DNA of 64,000 bases from Shimia sp049116215. Lineage in GTDB: Bacteria > Pseudomonadota > Alphaproteobacteria > Rhodobacterales > Rhodobacteraceae. The stretch is taken from contig NZ_JAGDZB010000006.1 of assembly GCF_049116215.1 (NCBI RefSeq), forward strand, positions 248,001 to 312,000, given 5' to 3'. Of the stretch, positions 1-8,102 are shown piece after piece; within the stretch, counting starts at the first letter, position 1, and each line of letters begins with the position of its first letter. The position numbers and the translations under genes are program-made. The notes under the pieces were generated by a model, which saw only the letters and a list, made by a program, of their open reading frames with translations, did no database searches and was not told where the DNA came from.

Positions 1-9
1 AGCAACTGA
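1..9 (+). CDS. hflK: Probable last codons of hflK (partial)
   Basis: The first two codons (Ser-Asn) and a TGA stop are in frame and end one base before the hflC start. In proteobacteria hflK lies directly upstream of hflC, so this is most likely the C-terminus of HflK. Only position and gene order support the call; the protein itself is outside the window. Confidence 0.3.
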   Translation, partial: SN

Positions 10-10
10 T

Positions 11-880
11 ATGAAAAAGACAACGTATCTTTTGCCGATCTTGGTGATCGCGATTGCGGGTCTTCTGTCTTCGATCTTTATCGTGGACGAACGTGAGAAG
101 GCTTTGGTGCTTCAGTTTGGCCGGGTTGTGTCGGTGAAGGAAGACCCTGGTCTGGCGTTTAAGATCCCGCTTATTCAAGAAGTGGTCACATATGATGACC
201 GTATTCTGAGCCGCGAAGTGGGCCCGCTTGAGGTCACCCCGTTGGACGACCGTCGTTTGGTTGTGGACGCCTTTGCCCGCTACCGGATCTCCGACGTGAA
301 TCAGTTCCGTCAGGCGGTTGGTGCTGGTGGTGTTGAATTGGCGGAACGCCGGTTGGACAACATCTTGCGGGCGCAAACCCGTGAAGTTCTGGGTTCGGTT
401 CGATCTGATCAGGTGCTCTCCACAGAGCGTGAAAGCCTGATGAACCGTATCCGCGACAACGCCATCACGGAAGCGCGTGCGCTGGGTCTTGAGGTGATCG
501 ACGTGCGTTTGAAGCGCACCGACCTGCCACAAGCCAACCTGGAAGCGACCTTCTCCCGTATGCGTGCTGAACGTGAACGGGAAGCGGCGGACGAGATTGC
601 CCGCGGTGAGGAAGCCGCGCAGCGTAAACGTGCGCAAGCCGATCGTACCGTGGTGGAACTTGTGTCTGACGCCAAACGTCAGTCTGAGATCTCACGCGGT
701 GAAGCGGACGCCGAACGCAACGCGATCTTTGCGGATGCTTTTGGTGCAGACCCGGAGTTCTTTGAATTCTACCGTTCGCTCAATGCGTACCGTGCGTCGT
801 TGACCGGTGGCACCTCTTCGATGGTGCTGTCCCCGAACAGCGAGTTCTTCAACTACTTCGGCGACTCGCAGGGGCGCTGA
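11..880 (+). CDS. hflC: Protease modulator HflC (SPFH/Band 7)
   Basis: HflC forms with HflK a large membrane-anchored periplasmic complex around the FtsH protease. The 289-residue product has one N-terminal transmembrane segment (about residues 5-24), then an SPFH/Band 7 domain (about 25-190) with the family signature VDEREKALVLQFGRVV. A charged, Glu/Arg/Ala-rich helix follows (about 175-235) that should form a coiled coil, then a short C-terminal tail. Length is normal for the family. The ATG follows the presumed hflK stop by one base, so the two are probably translationally coupled. The stop overlaps the start of the DUF2065 gene. Confidence 0.95.
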   Translation: MKKTTYLLPILVIAIAGLLSSIFIVDEREKALVLQFGRVVSVKEDPGLAFKIPLIQEVVTYDDRILSREVGPLEVTPLDDRRLVVDAFARYRISDVNQFRQAVGAGGVELAERRLDNILRAQTREVLGSVRSDQVLSTERESLMNRIRDNAITEARALGLEVIDVRLKRTDLPQANLEATFSRMRAEREREAADEIARGEEAAQRKRAQADRTVVELVSDAKRQSEISRGEADAERNAIFADAFGADPEFFEFYRSLNAYRASLTGGTSSMVLSPNSEFFNYFGDSQGR

Positions 881-1077
881 TGGTTGAAACCGCACTTCTG
901 GCCCTTGGGCTGGTCTTGGTTTTGGAGGGGCTGGTGTACGCACTGGCCCCTTCTATCGTTGAGGAGCTGCTGGAAATGCTGCGCAGCTTCAGCGAAGGTC
1001 AGCGACGTACTATGGGGCTGATGGCCGTGGCGCTGGGCGTGTTGGTGGTCTGGATCGCCAAAGCGCTGGGCGCTTAA
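880..1077 (+). CDS. DUF2065 small membrane protein
   Basis: This 65-residue protein has two hydrophobic helices (about residues 4-20 and 46-63) flanking a short amphipathic stretch with the EELLEML and GQRRTMGL segments typical of DUF2065. Its ATG shares one base with the hflC TGA stop, so translation is coupled. DUF2065 genes commonly sit behind hflKC in alpha- and gammaproteobacteria. The function is unknown; a role beside the HflKC-FtsH complex is inferred from position only. A strong terminator follows, closing the operon. Confidence 0.85.
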   Translation: MVETALLALGLVLVLEGLVYALAPSIVEELLEMLRSFSEGQRRTMGLMAVALGVLVVWIAKALGA

Positions 1078-1089
1078 GGCTGGCAAACA

Positions 1090-1120
1090 AAAACGCCGCG
1101 AGAGGATCTCGCGGCGTTTT
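1090..1120. terminator. Bidirectional rho-independent terminator
   Basis: A perfect 14-bp stem (arms 1090-1103 and 1107-1120) with a 3-base loop and A/T tracts on both sides. It lies between the convergent DUF2065 and thiolase genes and can serve both. Confidence 0.9.
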
Positions 1121-1143
1121 GTATTTTTTGAGTGCTGCGTCAG

Positions 1144-2316
1144 TTAAGTCCGCTCAATCGCAATGGCTGTGCCTTCGCCGCCGCCAATACAAATCGCAGC
1201 CACACCGCGCTTCAAACCCCGTTTTTCCAGCGCATTTAGCAACGTCACCATGATGCGGGCACCAGAGGCACCAATTGGGTGACCCAATGCGCAGGCGCCG
1301 CCGTTCACATTTACTATGTCACGGCTCAGGCCCATTTCATGCATGAAGGCCATCGGCACCACGGCAAAGGCTTCGTTGACCTCCCAGAGGTCCACGTCTT
1401 CTTTTTTCCAGCCGATTTTTGCGAGCAGCTTCTGCGCTGCGGGGACCGGTGCTGTGGTGAACAAACCGGGCGCCTGCGCATGGCTGGCATGGCCCACAAT
1501 CTCTGCGCGCACTTTCAGCCCCTGCGCTTCGGCGGCTTCGGCCGAAGCCACAACAAGCGCGGCTGCGCCGTCTGAAATCGAAGAACTGTTGGCTGCTGTG
1601 ACGGTTCCGTCTTTGCGGAAGGCCGGTTTCAGCTGCGGGATCTTCTCCGGACGGGCATTGCCGGGTTGCTCATCTGCGGCAATCTCCAGCTCACCCTTGC
1701 GAGTCTTCAACGTCACAGTTGCGATCTCGCCCTCAAATGCACCGGATTTTTGCGCTTCCAGTGCATTTGCCAGAGATTTCAGCGCATATTCGTCTTGGGC
1801 TTCACGGGTGAATTGGAAACTCTCAGCACAGTCTTCCGCAAAGGTGCCCATCAGGCGGCCTTTGTCATAGGCATCTTCCAGACCATCCAGGAACATGTGA
1901 TCCACCACCTGCTGATGTCCAATCCGCGCCCCGCCGCGCATCTTTGGCAAAACGTAGGGCGCGTTGGTCATGCTCTCCATACCACCCGCAATCATCACGT
2001 CCCGATCGCCAAGCGCGACGCTGTCAAACGCCATCATCGCCGCTTTCATGCCCGAGCCGCACATCTTGTTAAGAGTTGTGGCCGGCACGTCTTCACCCAG
2101 ACCACCTTTGAAGCCGGCTTGCCGCGCTGGTGCTTGGCCCTGACCGGCCGGCAGGACGCAGCCCATCAGCACCTCATCGGCGGTGGTAGCGCCCGCGTCC
2201 GCAAGGGCTGCGCGAATCGCCGTGCCGCCAAGCTCGGCAGCTTCAACACCGTCAAACGCGCCCTGGAAACCGCCCATCGGCGTTCTGGACGCCCCTGCAA
2301 TCACTACTTTTTTCAT
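1144..2316 (-). CDS. Acetyl-CoA C-acetyltransferase (thiolase)
   Basis: The 390-residue protein is a full-length thiolase that condenses or cleaves acyl-CoA thioesters, most likely interconverting acetoacetyl-CoA and two acetyl-CoA. The nucleophilic cysteine is Cys86 in LNKMCGSGMKA. The second motif VNGGACALGHPIGASGAR carries the active-site His, and the C-terminal CIGGGEGTA carries the second catalytic Cys. The ATG has a GGAGGAG site a few bases upstream. It stands alone, with no acetoacetyl-CoA reductase or beta-oxidation partner beside it, so a PHB role (PhaA) cannot be told from a catabolic role. Confidence 0.93.
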   Translation of the reverse strand: MKKVVIAGASRTPMGGFQGAFDGVEAAELGGTAIRAALADAGATTADEVLMGCVLPAGQGQAPARQAGFKGGLGEDVPATTLNKMCGSGMKAAMMAFDSVALGDRDVMIAGGMESMTNAPYVLPKMRGGARIGHQQVVDHMFLDGLEDAYDKGRLMGTFAEDCAESFQFTREAQDEYALKSLANALEAQKSGAFEGEIATVTLKTRKGELEIAADEQPGNARPEKIPQLKPAFRKDGTVTAANSSSISDGAAALVVASAEAAEAQGLKVRAEIVGHASHAQAPGLFTTAPVPAAQKLLAKIGWKKEDVDLWEVNEAFAVVPMAFMHEMGLSRDIVNVNGGACALGHPIGASGARIMVTLLNALEKRGLKRGVAAICIGGGEGTAIAIERT

Positions 2317-2511
2317 GGTTTTTGCTCCTCCGCAGTCCCGTCACAATCAATTGCCCTTGGCCTTGCCTGAAAATCTTTGCAAGGATGTTACAGAGTTCTT
2401 TGCGCCAATTGAGGCAGGCGTGCAATTCCGTAGATCCACGGGGCGCGCTCATACATTGGTAACCATTGCGGCCTAGACTGTGCCAAGGACGAAAGGTGAA
2501 GGAGACGTCAT

Positions 2512-2841
2512 ATGAATCTGTCGAGTAAGGCAGAGGGTGATGCCCTGGTGGTATCTGTACACGAAACACGGATTGATGCATCCGTGGCCATTCAGTTTAA
2601 AGATCGCATGCGCGAAGAAACCGACACGGCAGACGGTCGCGTTGTCCTAAACCTGACCGAGGTGGATTTTATCGATTCCAGTGGCTTGGGGGCCATTGTG
2701 GCCGCCATGAAGCAACTGGGCGGCAAAAACCCATTGGAGTTGGCCGGGCTTAACGAAAATGTCGATAAAGTTTTCCGATTGACGCGTATGGACACTGTGT
2801 TCCGTATTCATAATTCTCTAGATGACGCATTTGTCGTCTGA
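2512..2841 (+). CDS. STAS-domain anti-sigma factor antagonist
   Basis: A 109-residue single STAS domain of the SpoIIAA/RsbV class. Proteins of this class are switched by phosphorylation on a serine in the DSSGLG motif, here at residues 55-60 (Ser56/Ser57), by a partner HATPase kinase. The ATG has the strong site AAGGAG at good spacing. The next gene, 12 bases downstream, encodes such a kinase, so the pair looks like a partner-switching module. No PP2C phosphatase or sigma factor gene is nearby. Confidence 0.9.
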   Translation: MNLSSKAEGDALVVSVHETRIDASVAIQFKDRMREETDTADGRVVLNLTEVDFIDSSGLGAIVAAMKQLGGKNPLELAGLNENVDKVFRLTRMDTVFRIHNSLDDAFVV

Positions 2842-2853
2842 CCTTTTGATCTG

Positions 2854-3309
2854 ATGTTAGGGACAAACCCCAGATTGATTAAACCAAAGGCTGATATCCA
2901 CATTGAGCTCAAGGGCACACCAACTGAGGTGCGCAATGCGCTTGAGACTCTGCGTCATAAGCTGACCGCACAAGAGTTTGCTGCCTGCAACGCAGGTGTG
3001 CTTGAAATTGTGTTGGCTGAGGTGCTCAATAATGTGGTGGAACATGCGCTGGCCGGGCGAATTGACGGCCAGATTGTGATCGCCTGCAACTATGTTGATC
3101 GATGCTGGTTTGTCGAAGTGCATGACAATGGTGCGGAAATGCCAGGCAACCAATTGCCTGACGGTGTGATGCCTGATCTGGATCGCGACCTATTGGACAT
3201 GCCCGAAGGCGGCTTTGGCTGGGGGCTGGTGCGCTCTCTGGCGCAGGATATTGGCTATCAGCGGCACTCTTCCGGGCACAACGCACTCAGCTTTCGCGTC
3301 CCCGATTAA
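2854..3309 (+). CDS. RsbW/SpoIIAB-like ATP-binding anti-sigma kinase
   Basis: The 151-residue protein is a GHKL (HATPase_c_2) domain without a histidine-kinase dimerisation region. The N-box is LAEVLNNVVEHA (about residues 54-65), the G1 box VEVHDNGAEMP (about 87-97), and the G2 region GGFGWGLVRSLA (about 118-129). It probably phosphorylates the upstream STAS protein and binds a sigma factor or other target when the STAS protein is phosphorylated. No clear ribosome site precedes the ATG; the 12-base distance from the STAS stop suggests coupled translation. The target is not visible here. Confidence 0.87.
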   Translation: MLGTNPRLIKPKADIHIELKGTPTEVRNALETLRHKLTAQEFAACNAGVLEIVLAEVLNNVVEHALAGRIDGQIVIACNYVDRCWFVEVHDNGAEMPGNQLPDGVMPDLDRDLLDMPEGGFGWGLVRSLAQDIGYQRHSSGHNALSFRVPD

Positions 3310-3393
3310 ACTGCAAACCTGAGCCTGACGTGCTCCAACGGTTGCATCACACGTAACTCCCGATAAACTTCACAAGTGAATTAGGGAGACGTC

Positions 3394-4971
3394 ATGAGAG
3401 ATTTTCATTTTCCGGGCCGGTCACCAGTGATGGCGACCAATGGCATGTGCGCCACCTCCACGCCTTTGGCGGCGCAGGTGGCCGTGGACATTCTACGCCA
3501 AGGCGGCAACGCGATGGATGCGGCGATCGCCGGCTCAGTCCTGCTAGGCATTTGTGAACCTGCGTCCACCGGCATTGGCGGCGATTGTTTTACGCTGGTG
3601 TCTCCTGCGGGCAGCGACGAGGTTTTTGCCTTCAACGGCTCCGGCCGTGCGCCTGCAGAGGCGGATGCTGCTGAGTTGCGCGCACGTGGCCTGGATGCTG
3701 TGCCGCTTTTTGGTGTCGAGGCCGTGACCGTCCCCGGCGCGATCGACGGCTTCTGCGCCCTGTCAGAGCAGTACGGCAAACTGGGCATCGCGGACAGTCT
3801 TGCGCCCGTTATCCACTATGCCGAAAACGGAATCCCTGTGGGCCCGCGCTCTGCCTTTGATTGGCATCAGACCCAAAGCAACCTGCAAAGCCACGGGCGG
3901 CGGCACTATTTGCGTGATGGCAAGCCGCTGAACAAAGGCGACATCTTCCGCGCGCCGGGCCAAGCCGAAGTGCTGCGCCGTGTGGCGGCGCAAGGCCGCG
4001 ATGCGTTTTACACCGGCGAAATCGCCGAAGACATGGTCAACACCCTGCGCGCTATGGGCGGCGCGCATACGATGGAAGACTTCGCCACCACGGCGGGCAA
4101 TGATGCCACGCCGATTGGTGGGATGTATAAAGGTGCCGAGCTGTTGGAGCATCCGCCAAACGGGCAGGGCGCAACGGCCATTTTGCTGCTCAATATCCTC
4201 AAGCACTTCGACGTCGCCTCGATGGATCCCTTTGGTGTTGAGCGCACGCATATCGAGGCTGAGGCCGCTAAACTGGCGTATGACGCGCGCGATCGTTTGA
4301 TTGCCGATCCAGACCACACCACCCGCACAGCTCATATGTTGTCTCAGGCTACCGCGGACAAACTGGCCGCCCTGATCGATCCCAAACGCGCCATGGCCGC
4401 GCCCGCACCGCTGACCGAGGCGGTGCACAAGGATACTGTGTATCTGTCGGTGGTCGACAAAGACGGCATGGCGGTGTCGATGATCTATTCGATCTTCCAC
4501 GCCTTTGGCTCCGGCATCGCGTCGGATAAATTTGGCATCCTGATGCAGAATCGTGGCGGCGGCTTCACACTACAAGAGGGGCATCCCAATGAATTGAAAG
4601 GTGGCAAGCGCCCGATGCACACCATTATCCCTGGCATGATCCGGCGCGACGGCCGTGTAGAAATGCCCTTTGGCGTGATGGGCGGGCATTATCAACCCAA
4701 CGGCCACGCGCGGGTGCTGTCCAACATGGAAGACTTTGGCATGGACCCGCAAACTGCGTTGGATTCACCGCGCTCCTTTGTCGAGGATGGTGAATTGAAG
4801 CTGGAGCGCGGTTACAGTGATACTGTCAAACAAGAGTTGGCGGACATGGGCCATAAGATTGTGGTGCCGGACATGCCCATCGGTGGGGCTCAGGCGATCC
4901 GCATTCACAAAAGTGGCGTGCTTGAGGGCGCCTCTGATCCACGCAAAGACGGCGCAGCCATAGGATATTAA
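3394..4971 (+). CDS. ggt: Gamma-glutamyltransferase family protein
   Basis: The 525-residue product has the Ntn-hydrolase fold of gamma-glutamyltranspeptidases, which cleave or transfer the gamma-glutamyl group of glutathione and related compounds after self-cleavage. The expected nucleophile is Thr348 in HKDTVYLSVVD, the new N-terminus of the small subunit. The N-terminal SPVMATNGMCATSTPLAAQ and the GQGATAI segment are family features. No signal peptide is evident, unlike periplasmic E. coli Ggt, so it may be cytoplasmic. The ATG has an AGGGAG site. The downstream rhodanese starts directly at the stop codon. Confidence 0.9.
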   Translation: MRDFHFPGRSPVMATNGMCATSTPLAAQVAVDILRQGGNAMDAAIAGSVLLGICEPASTGIGGDCFTLVSPAGSDEVFAFNGSGRAPAEADAAELRARGLDAVPLFGVEAVTVPGAIDGFCALSEQYGKLGIADSLAPVIHYAENGIPVGPRSAFDWHQTQSNLQSHGRRHYLRDGKPLNKGDIFRAPGQAEVLRRVAAQGRDAFYTGEIAEDMVNTLRAMGGAHTMEDFATTAGNDATPIGGMYKGAELLEHPPNGQGATAILLLNILKHFDVASMDPFGVERTHIEAEAAKLAYDARDRLIADPDHTTRTAHMLSQATADKLAALIDPKRAMAAPAPLTEAVHKDTVYLSVVDKDGMAVSMIYSIFHAFGSGIASDKFGILMQNRGGGFTLQEGHPNELKGGKRPMHTIIPGMIRRDGRVEMPFGVMGGHYQPNGHARVLSNMEDFGMDPQTALDSPRSFVEDGELKLERGYSDTVKQELADMGHKIVVPDMPIGGAQAIRIHKSGVLEGASDPRKDGAAIGY

Positions 4972-5361
4972 GTGATGACCATCACACCAATCAAAGAGCT
5001 GGTAGATGCGGCGAAGGCAGAAATCACCAGCCTGAGCCAAGAAGAGGCCGAAGCGAAGGTTGCAGCTGGTAACGCGTTGTTTGTTGACCTCCGCGATCCG
5101 CGTGAATTGGAGCGCGAGGGTCGAATCGCCGGCGCGTTCCATGCGCCACGCGGGATGTTGGAGTTCTGGATTGCGCCAGACAGCCCCTATCACAAAGAGG
5201 CTCTGTCCACGGACAAGACCCTGGTCCTGTTCTGCGCAAGCGCATGGCGCTCTGCGCTGTCAGTTAAAGCGCTACAGGATATGGGCGTTGAAAACATCGC
5301 AGAGATGGAGGGCGGCTTTTCGGCTTGGAAAAAGCGTGGCGCGCCGATTGTGACAGAGTAA
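4972..5361 (+). CDS. Single-domain rhodanese-like sulfurtransferase
   Basis: A 129-residue rhodanese domain with the active-site loop LFCASAWRSA, where the cysteine would carry a persulfide. The substrate is not deducible. A GTG at 4972 is followed at once by an ATG at 4975, so either may be used. It abuts the gamma-glutamyltransferase stop codon, and the two are certainly co-transcribed. This pairing would suit sulfur release from glutathione-derived thiols, but that is inference. Confidence 0.9.
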   Translation: MMTITPIKELVDAAKAEITSLSQEEAEAKVAAGNALFVDLRDPRELEREGRIAGAFHAPRGMLEFWIAPDSPYHKEALSTDKTLVLFCASAWRSALSVKALQDMGVENIAEMEGGFSAWKKRGAPIVTE

Positions 5362-5369
5362 ACATCAAA

Positions 5370-5398
5370 AAACGCCGGACCCTTGCCGCCCGGCGTTT
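5370..5398. terminator. Bidirectional terminator
   Basis: A 9-bp GC-rich stem (AAACGCCGG with CCGGCGTTT) and an 11-base loop, flanked by A and T tracts, between the convergent rhodanese and hspQ genes. Confidence 0.8.
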
Positions 5399-5420
5399 CC
5401 CATCCCTTCTGGATGTGCGC

Positions 5421-5747
5421 TTAGTTCAGCGCGTAATGCAGTGGATAGGCCCCATCTTCAAAAGGCCCAAACATATCGTCCAAATCAGGGTGGCTCACCG
5501 GTTCGCCGGAGTAATCGGCGATCAAGTTTTGCTCAGACACATAGGCCACATAGTAGCTCTGATCATTTTCCGCCAACAGATGGTAGAATGGCTGATCCTT
5601 TAAAGGACGGCTGTCCTCTGGAATTGCCTCATACCATTCTTCGGTATTGGAAAACTCGGGGTCCACGTCAAAAACCACACCCCGAAACGGATGTTTGCGA
5701 TGACGGACAACTTGACCGAGATAATATTTTGCGCGTGTTCTAAGCAT
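5421..5747 (-). CDS. hspQ: Heat shock protein HspQ
   Basis: The 108-residue protein has the HspQ/YccV-like fold, seen from the conserved YYLGQVVRHRKHPFRGVVFD, the DQPFYHLL block and the YVAYVSEQNL strand. In E. coli HspQ stimulates Lon proteolysis and binds hemimethylated DNA in vitro. Length is normal. The gene stands alone between two convergent or divergent neighbours. I could not assign a heat-shock promoter upstream with confidence. Confidence 0.9.
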   Translation of the reverse strand: MLRTRAKYYLGQVVRHRKHPFRGVVFDVDPEFSNTEEWYEAIPEDSRPLKDQPFYHLLAENDQSYYVAYVSEQNLIADYSGEPVSHPDLDDMFGPFEDGAYPLHYALN

Positions 5748-5830
5748 GTATTGCAGCCCCTACATCCCAAAGATAGACGCTGCAAGGGGGCTTTGTCCAA
5801 CTTTAGCCGAATTTTAGCGGGAAACAGTCT

Positions 5831-6712
5831 GTGAACTTAATCTTAACAGTTCTCGAAATTGTCGCGCCGGTCTTCCTGGTGGCCGGTGTCGGATTTGCCT
5901 GGGTGAAGGCGGGATTTGAGTATCGTATTCAGTTTGTCACACGCCTTGCAATGACGCTTGCAGTGCCCTGTCTGATATTCACCGCGTTGATGAAAACCGA
6001 AGCTGATCTTGCGGACTTGGCCAAGCTGACCCTGGCTGGGACCACCGCCTATGTTGTGGTTGGCGCTGTTGGCTGGGCACTTCTTAAGGCTACCGGCCTG
6101 AACCTGCGCACCTATTTGGCGCCGATCATCTTTGGCAATACTGGCAACCTTGGCATCCCGTTGGCGCTGTTTGCCTTTGGCCAACCTGGGCTGGAGGCCG
6201 CCGTGGTTATGTTGGCTGTTTCTGCGATCTTGTCCTTCACCTGGGGCATCTGGATTGTCGCGGGGGAGGGTGCCTTTGGCAAAATGGTCAAAGAGCCAAT
6301 GATCTGGGCCACTCTGTTGGGCGCGCTGTTCTTGATGATGGATTGGCAAACGCCGGGGTTTCTCACCAACACGCTGGATTTGATTGGTCAGATGGCGATC
6401 CCGATGATGTTGCTCACCCTTGGCGTTGCCGTGGCGCGGCTCACGCCGGGGCGGGTTGTGACCGCGATTTGGCTCTCGGTGGTGAAACTGCTGATCTGTG
6501 CCGCTATCAGCTGGGGCATTGGGCTGGCTTTTGGCCTCACGGGTACTCTCTTTGGCGTGTTGGTGTTGCAAATGGCGATGCCTGTGGCCGTGACCGCCTA
6601 TCTGTTGGCGGAGAAGTACGAGGCGGACAGCAACGCGGTCGCCGGTTATGTGGTGGTGTCCACGCTGGTTTCTGTGATCGGCTTGCCGATTCTACTGGCA
6701 TTGCTGCTTTAA
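5831..6712 (+). CDS. AEC family transporter
   Basis: The 293-residue integral membrane protein has about ten hydrophobic helices in two halves, with NTGNLGIPLALFAFG in the first half and the PVAVTAYLLAEKY segment late in the second. Both are characteristic of the auxin efflux carrier / malate permease (Mae, Mdc) family. The substrate is probably a carboxylic acid but cannot be told. The start is GTG; no ATG lies at the right place for the first helix. Confidence 0.88.
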   Translation: MNLILTVLEIVAPVFLVAGVGFAWVKAGFEYRIQFVTRLAMTLAVPCLIFTALMKTEADLADLAKLTLAGTTAYVVVGAVGWALLKATGLNLRTYLAPIIFGNTGNLGIPLALFAFGQPGLEAAVVMLAVSAILSFTWGIWIVAGEGAFGKMVKEPMIWATLLGALFLMMDWQTPGFLTNTLDLIGQMAIPMMLLTLGVAVARLTPGRVVTAIWLSVVKLLICAAISWGIGLAFGLTGTLFGVLVLQMAMPVAVTAYLLAEKYEADSNAVAGYVVVSTLVSVIGLPILLALLL

Positions 6713-6786
6713 TTCCGGCTTTGTGATTTACCCTCTGTGGAAAAATCCGCTAAAGTAACAAAAAACAAAGAACGAGCGAGAGGCAA

Positions 6787-7374
6787 ATGAGCAGAGTTCT
6801 CTTCGCGCTGATGGTTGTGCTTGTTGTTGCGTCCTGCGGCAAGAAGGACACCAGTGCGCCCCGTAACCTGGATAACGCCTGTGCGATCCTGAAAGAAAAA
6901 CCGCATTTCCGCCGGGCGTTTGTTTCGACCAAACGCAAGTGGGGGGTGCCGGTGTCGGTGCAGATGGCTGTACTCTATCAGGAAAGCAAATTCATCGGCG
7001 ATGCGCGCACCCCGCATAAATATGCCTTGGGCATCCTGCCAATGGGCCGTCAGAGTAGCGCCTATGGCTACGCGCAGGCGCTGGATGGCACCTGGGATCA
7101 GTACCGCCGCGAGACCCGCAACCGCAGCGCCAAGCGCGACAACATCAAAGACGCGACTGATTTCATGGGCTGGTACTTCAACGAATCCCGCGACCGGAAT
7201 GGTGTCTCTTTGAGCGACGCGCGGGCGCAGTACCTCAACTATCACGAGGGCCACACCGGCTATGCGCGCGGCAACTATCGCAACAAAGCCTGGCTGGTGA
7301 AAGTCGCAGATGATGTGGCGAGTCGTGCCGCGACATATCAATCACAACTCAAAAGCTGCTCACGTTTGCGCTAA
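6787..7374 (+). CDS. Lytic transglycosylase (SLT-domain) lipoprotein
   Basis: The 195-residue precursor begins with a lipoprotein signal ending in the lipobox VAS-Cys17. The mature part matches a transglycosylase SLT domain: VPVSVQMAVLYQESKF carries the catalytic glutamate Glu66, and YGYAQALDGTW and YLNYHEGHTGY complete the cleft motifs. It should cleave peptidoglycan glycan strands from the outer or inner membrane face in the periplasm. The ATG has a GCGAGAGG site upstream, and a terminator follows. Confidence 0.9.
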   Translation: MSRVLFALMVVLVVASCGKKDTSAPRNLDNACAILKEKPHFRRAFVSTKRKWGVPVSVQMAVLYQESKFIGDARTPHKYALGILPMGRQSSAYGYAQALDGTWDQYRRETRNRSAKRDNIKDATDFMGWYFNESRDRNGVSLSDARAQYLNYHEGHTGYARGNYRNKAWLVKVADDVASRAATYQSQLKSCSRLR

Positions 7375-7403
7375 AAAGCTCACCACGCTGTGAATGGATT
7401 GTG

Positions 7404-7429
7404 AGGCGCTCCCGGTGGGGGCGTCTTTT
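7404..7429 (+). terminator. Terminator after SLT lipoprotein gene
   Basis: A 10-bp stem (arms 7404-7413 and 7417-7426, two G-T pairs), 3-base loop, and a run of four T. Confidence 0.7.
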
Positions 7430-7432
7430 CTG

Positions 7433-7750
7433 TCAGCCGTATTTGGTCAAAGCTTCCACTTCAAGGGCCAGTTTGAGCTGTAGTTCGCTCAATACCTTCA
7501 TCTGTGCTTTGCGCTCAGCCGTATCTGTCAGCGTCTTGAGCTTTGCCATTTCCTCGGAAATCTGTTGTTTCAACACCACGGCTTGAGGCTTGGCCTGATG
7601 CTCTTTCATCAAATGGGACAACACGGCATCCTTGGGCTGATGCAGATGTTTCAGAGGTTTGCCAGCGCCGGGCAAATCTTTAAATTCGTCATTGCGATCA
7701 GCCTGTTGCAGGGCCATTTCAATTGCCGGGTTGAGTGGGTGGGTCATCAA
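7433..7750 (-). CDS. DUF1992 (DnaJ-homologue subfamily C member 28-like) protein
   Basis: The 105-residue protein is recognisable as DUF1992 by the N-terminal block ending in FKDLPGAGKPL and the central charged helices. The family is conserved in proteobacteria and related to the human DNAJC28 C-terminal domain; there is no J-domain here. The function is unknown. Most of the length is predicted amphipathic helix. It is a single-gene unit. Confidence 0.85.
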   Translation of the reverse strand: MMTHPLNPAIEMALQQADRNDEFKDLPGAGKPLKHLHQPKDAVLSHLMKEHQAKPQAVVLKQQISEEMAKLKTLTDTAERKAQMKVLSELQLKLALEVEALTKYG

Positions 7751-7943
7751 AAACTCCTGCGTTTCAAAGCTCCCGCCTTATGTAGTCAGTCCAAGTCGCC
7801 AGCACATCGGGGTGTGGCAATTTGCCTGTTTGGGAGGAGCCAAAATTCACCGCTTGACAATTCCGACTAAAATAATCAGAAATAACTCCAGCAGCCACCC
7901 AGCAGGGAAGCCAACACATTGATACGGACCAACGGAGAGTCCC

Positions 7944-8102
7944 ATGACCCTGCAAATGCAAGCTCCCGAAATGGCAAACGCGCTGCCCGTCCATGACGCC
8001 AACCAACTGACTGGCGACAATGGCCTGGCCCATATTCGACTGAATGACCAGCTTTACACGCTGCGCATCACCCGCGCGGGCAAGCTGATCCTGACAAAAT
8101 GA
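7944..8102 (+). CDS. hemP: Hemin uptake protein HemP
   Basis: A 52-residue protein ending in QLYTLRITRAGKLILTK, the family signature of HemP. HemP proteins are small, cytoplasmic, usually iron-regulated, and required for hemin use in several proteobacteria; some act as activators of hemin receptor genes. The ATG has a GGAGAG site seven bases upstream. Its TGA overlaps the ATG of the next gene (ATGA), so the two are translationally coupled. A TTGACA hexamer lies at 7854-7859, but no convincing -10 or Fur/RirA/Irr site could be assigned. Confidence 0.9.
   Translation: MTLQMQAPEMANALPVHDANQLTGDNGLAHIRLNDQLYTLRITRAGKLILTK

Noticed and set aside
3369..3380. TTCAC-AA-GTGAA palindrome before the gamma-glutamyltransferase gene
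   Set aside because: Arms of five bases occur often by chance, and it is too close to the start codon to judge.
7854..7883. TTGACA and AT-rich DNA before hemP as an iron-responsive promoter
   Set aside because: No -10 at proper spacing, and no convincing Fur, RirA or Irr box could be aligned.
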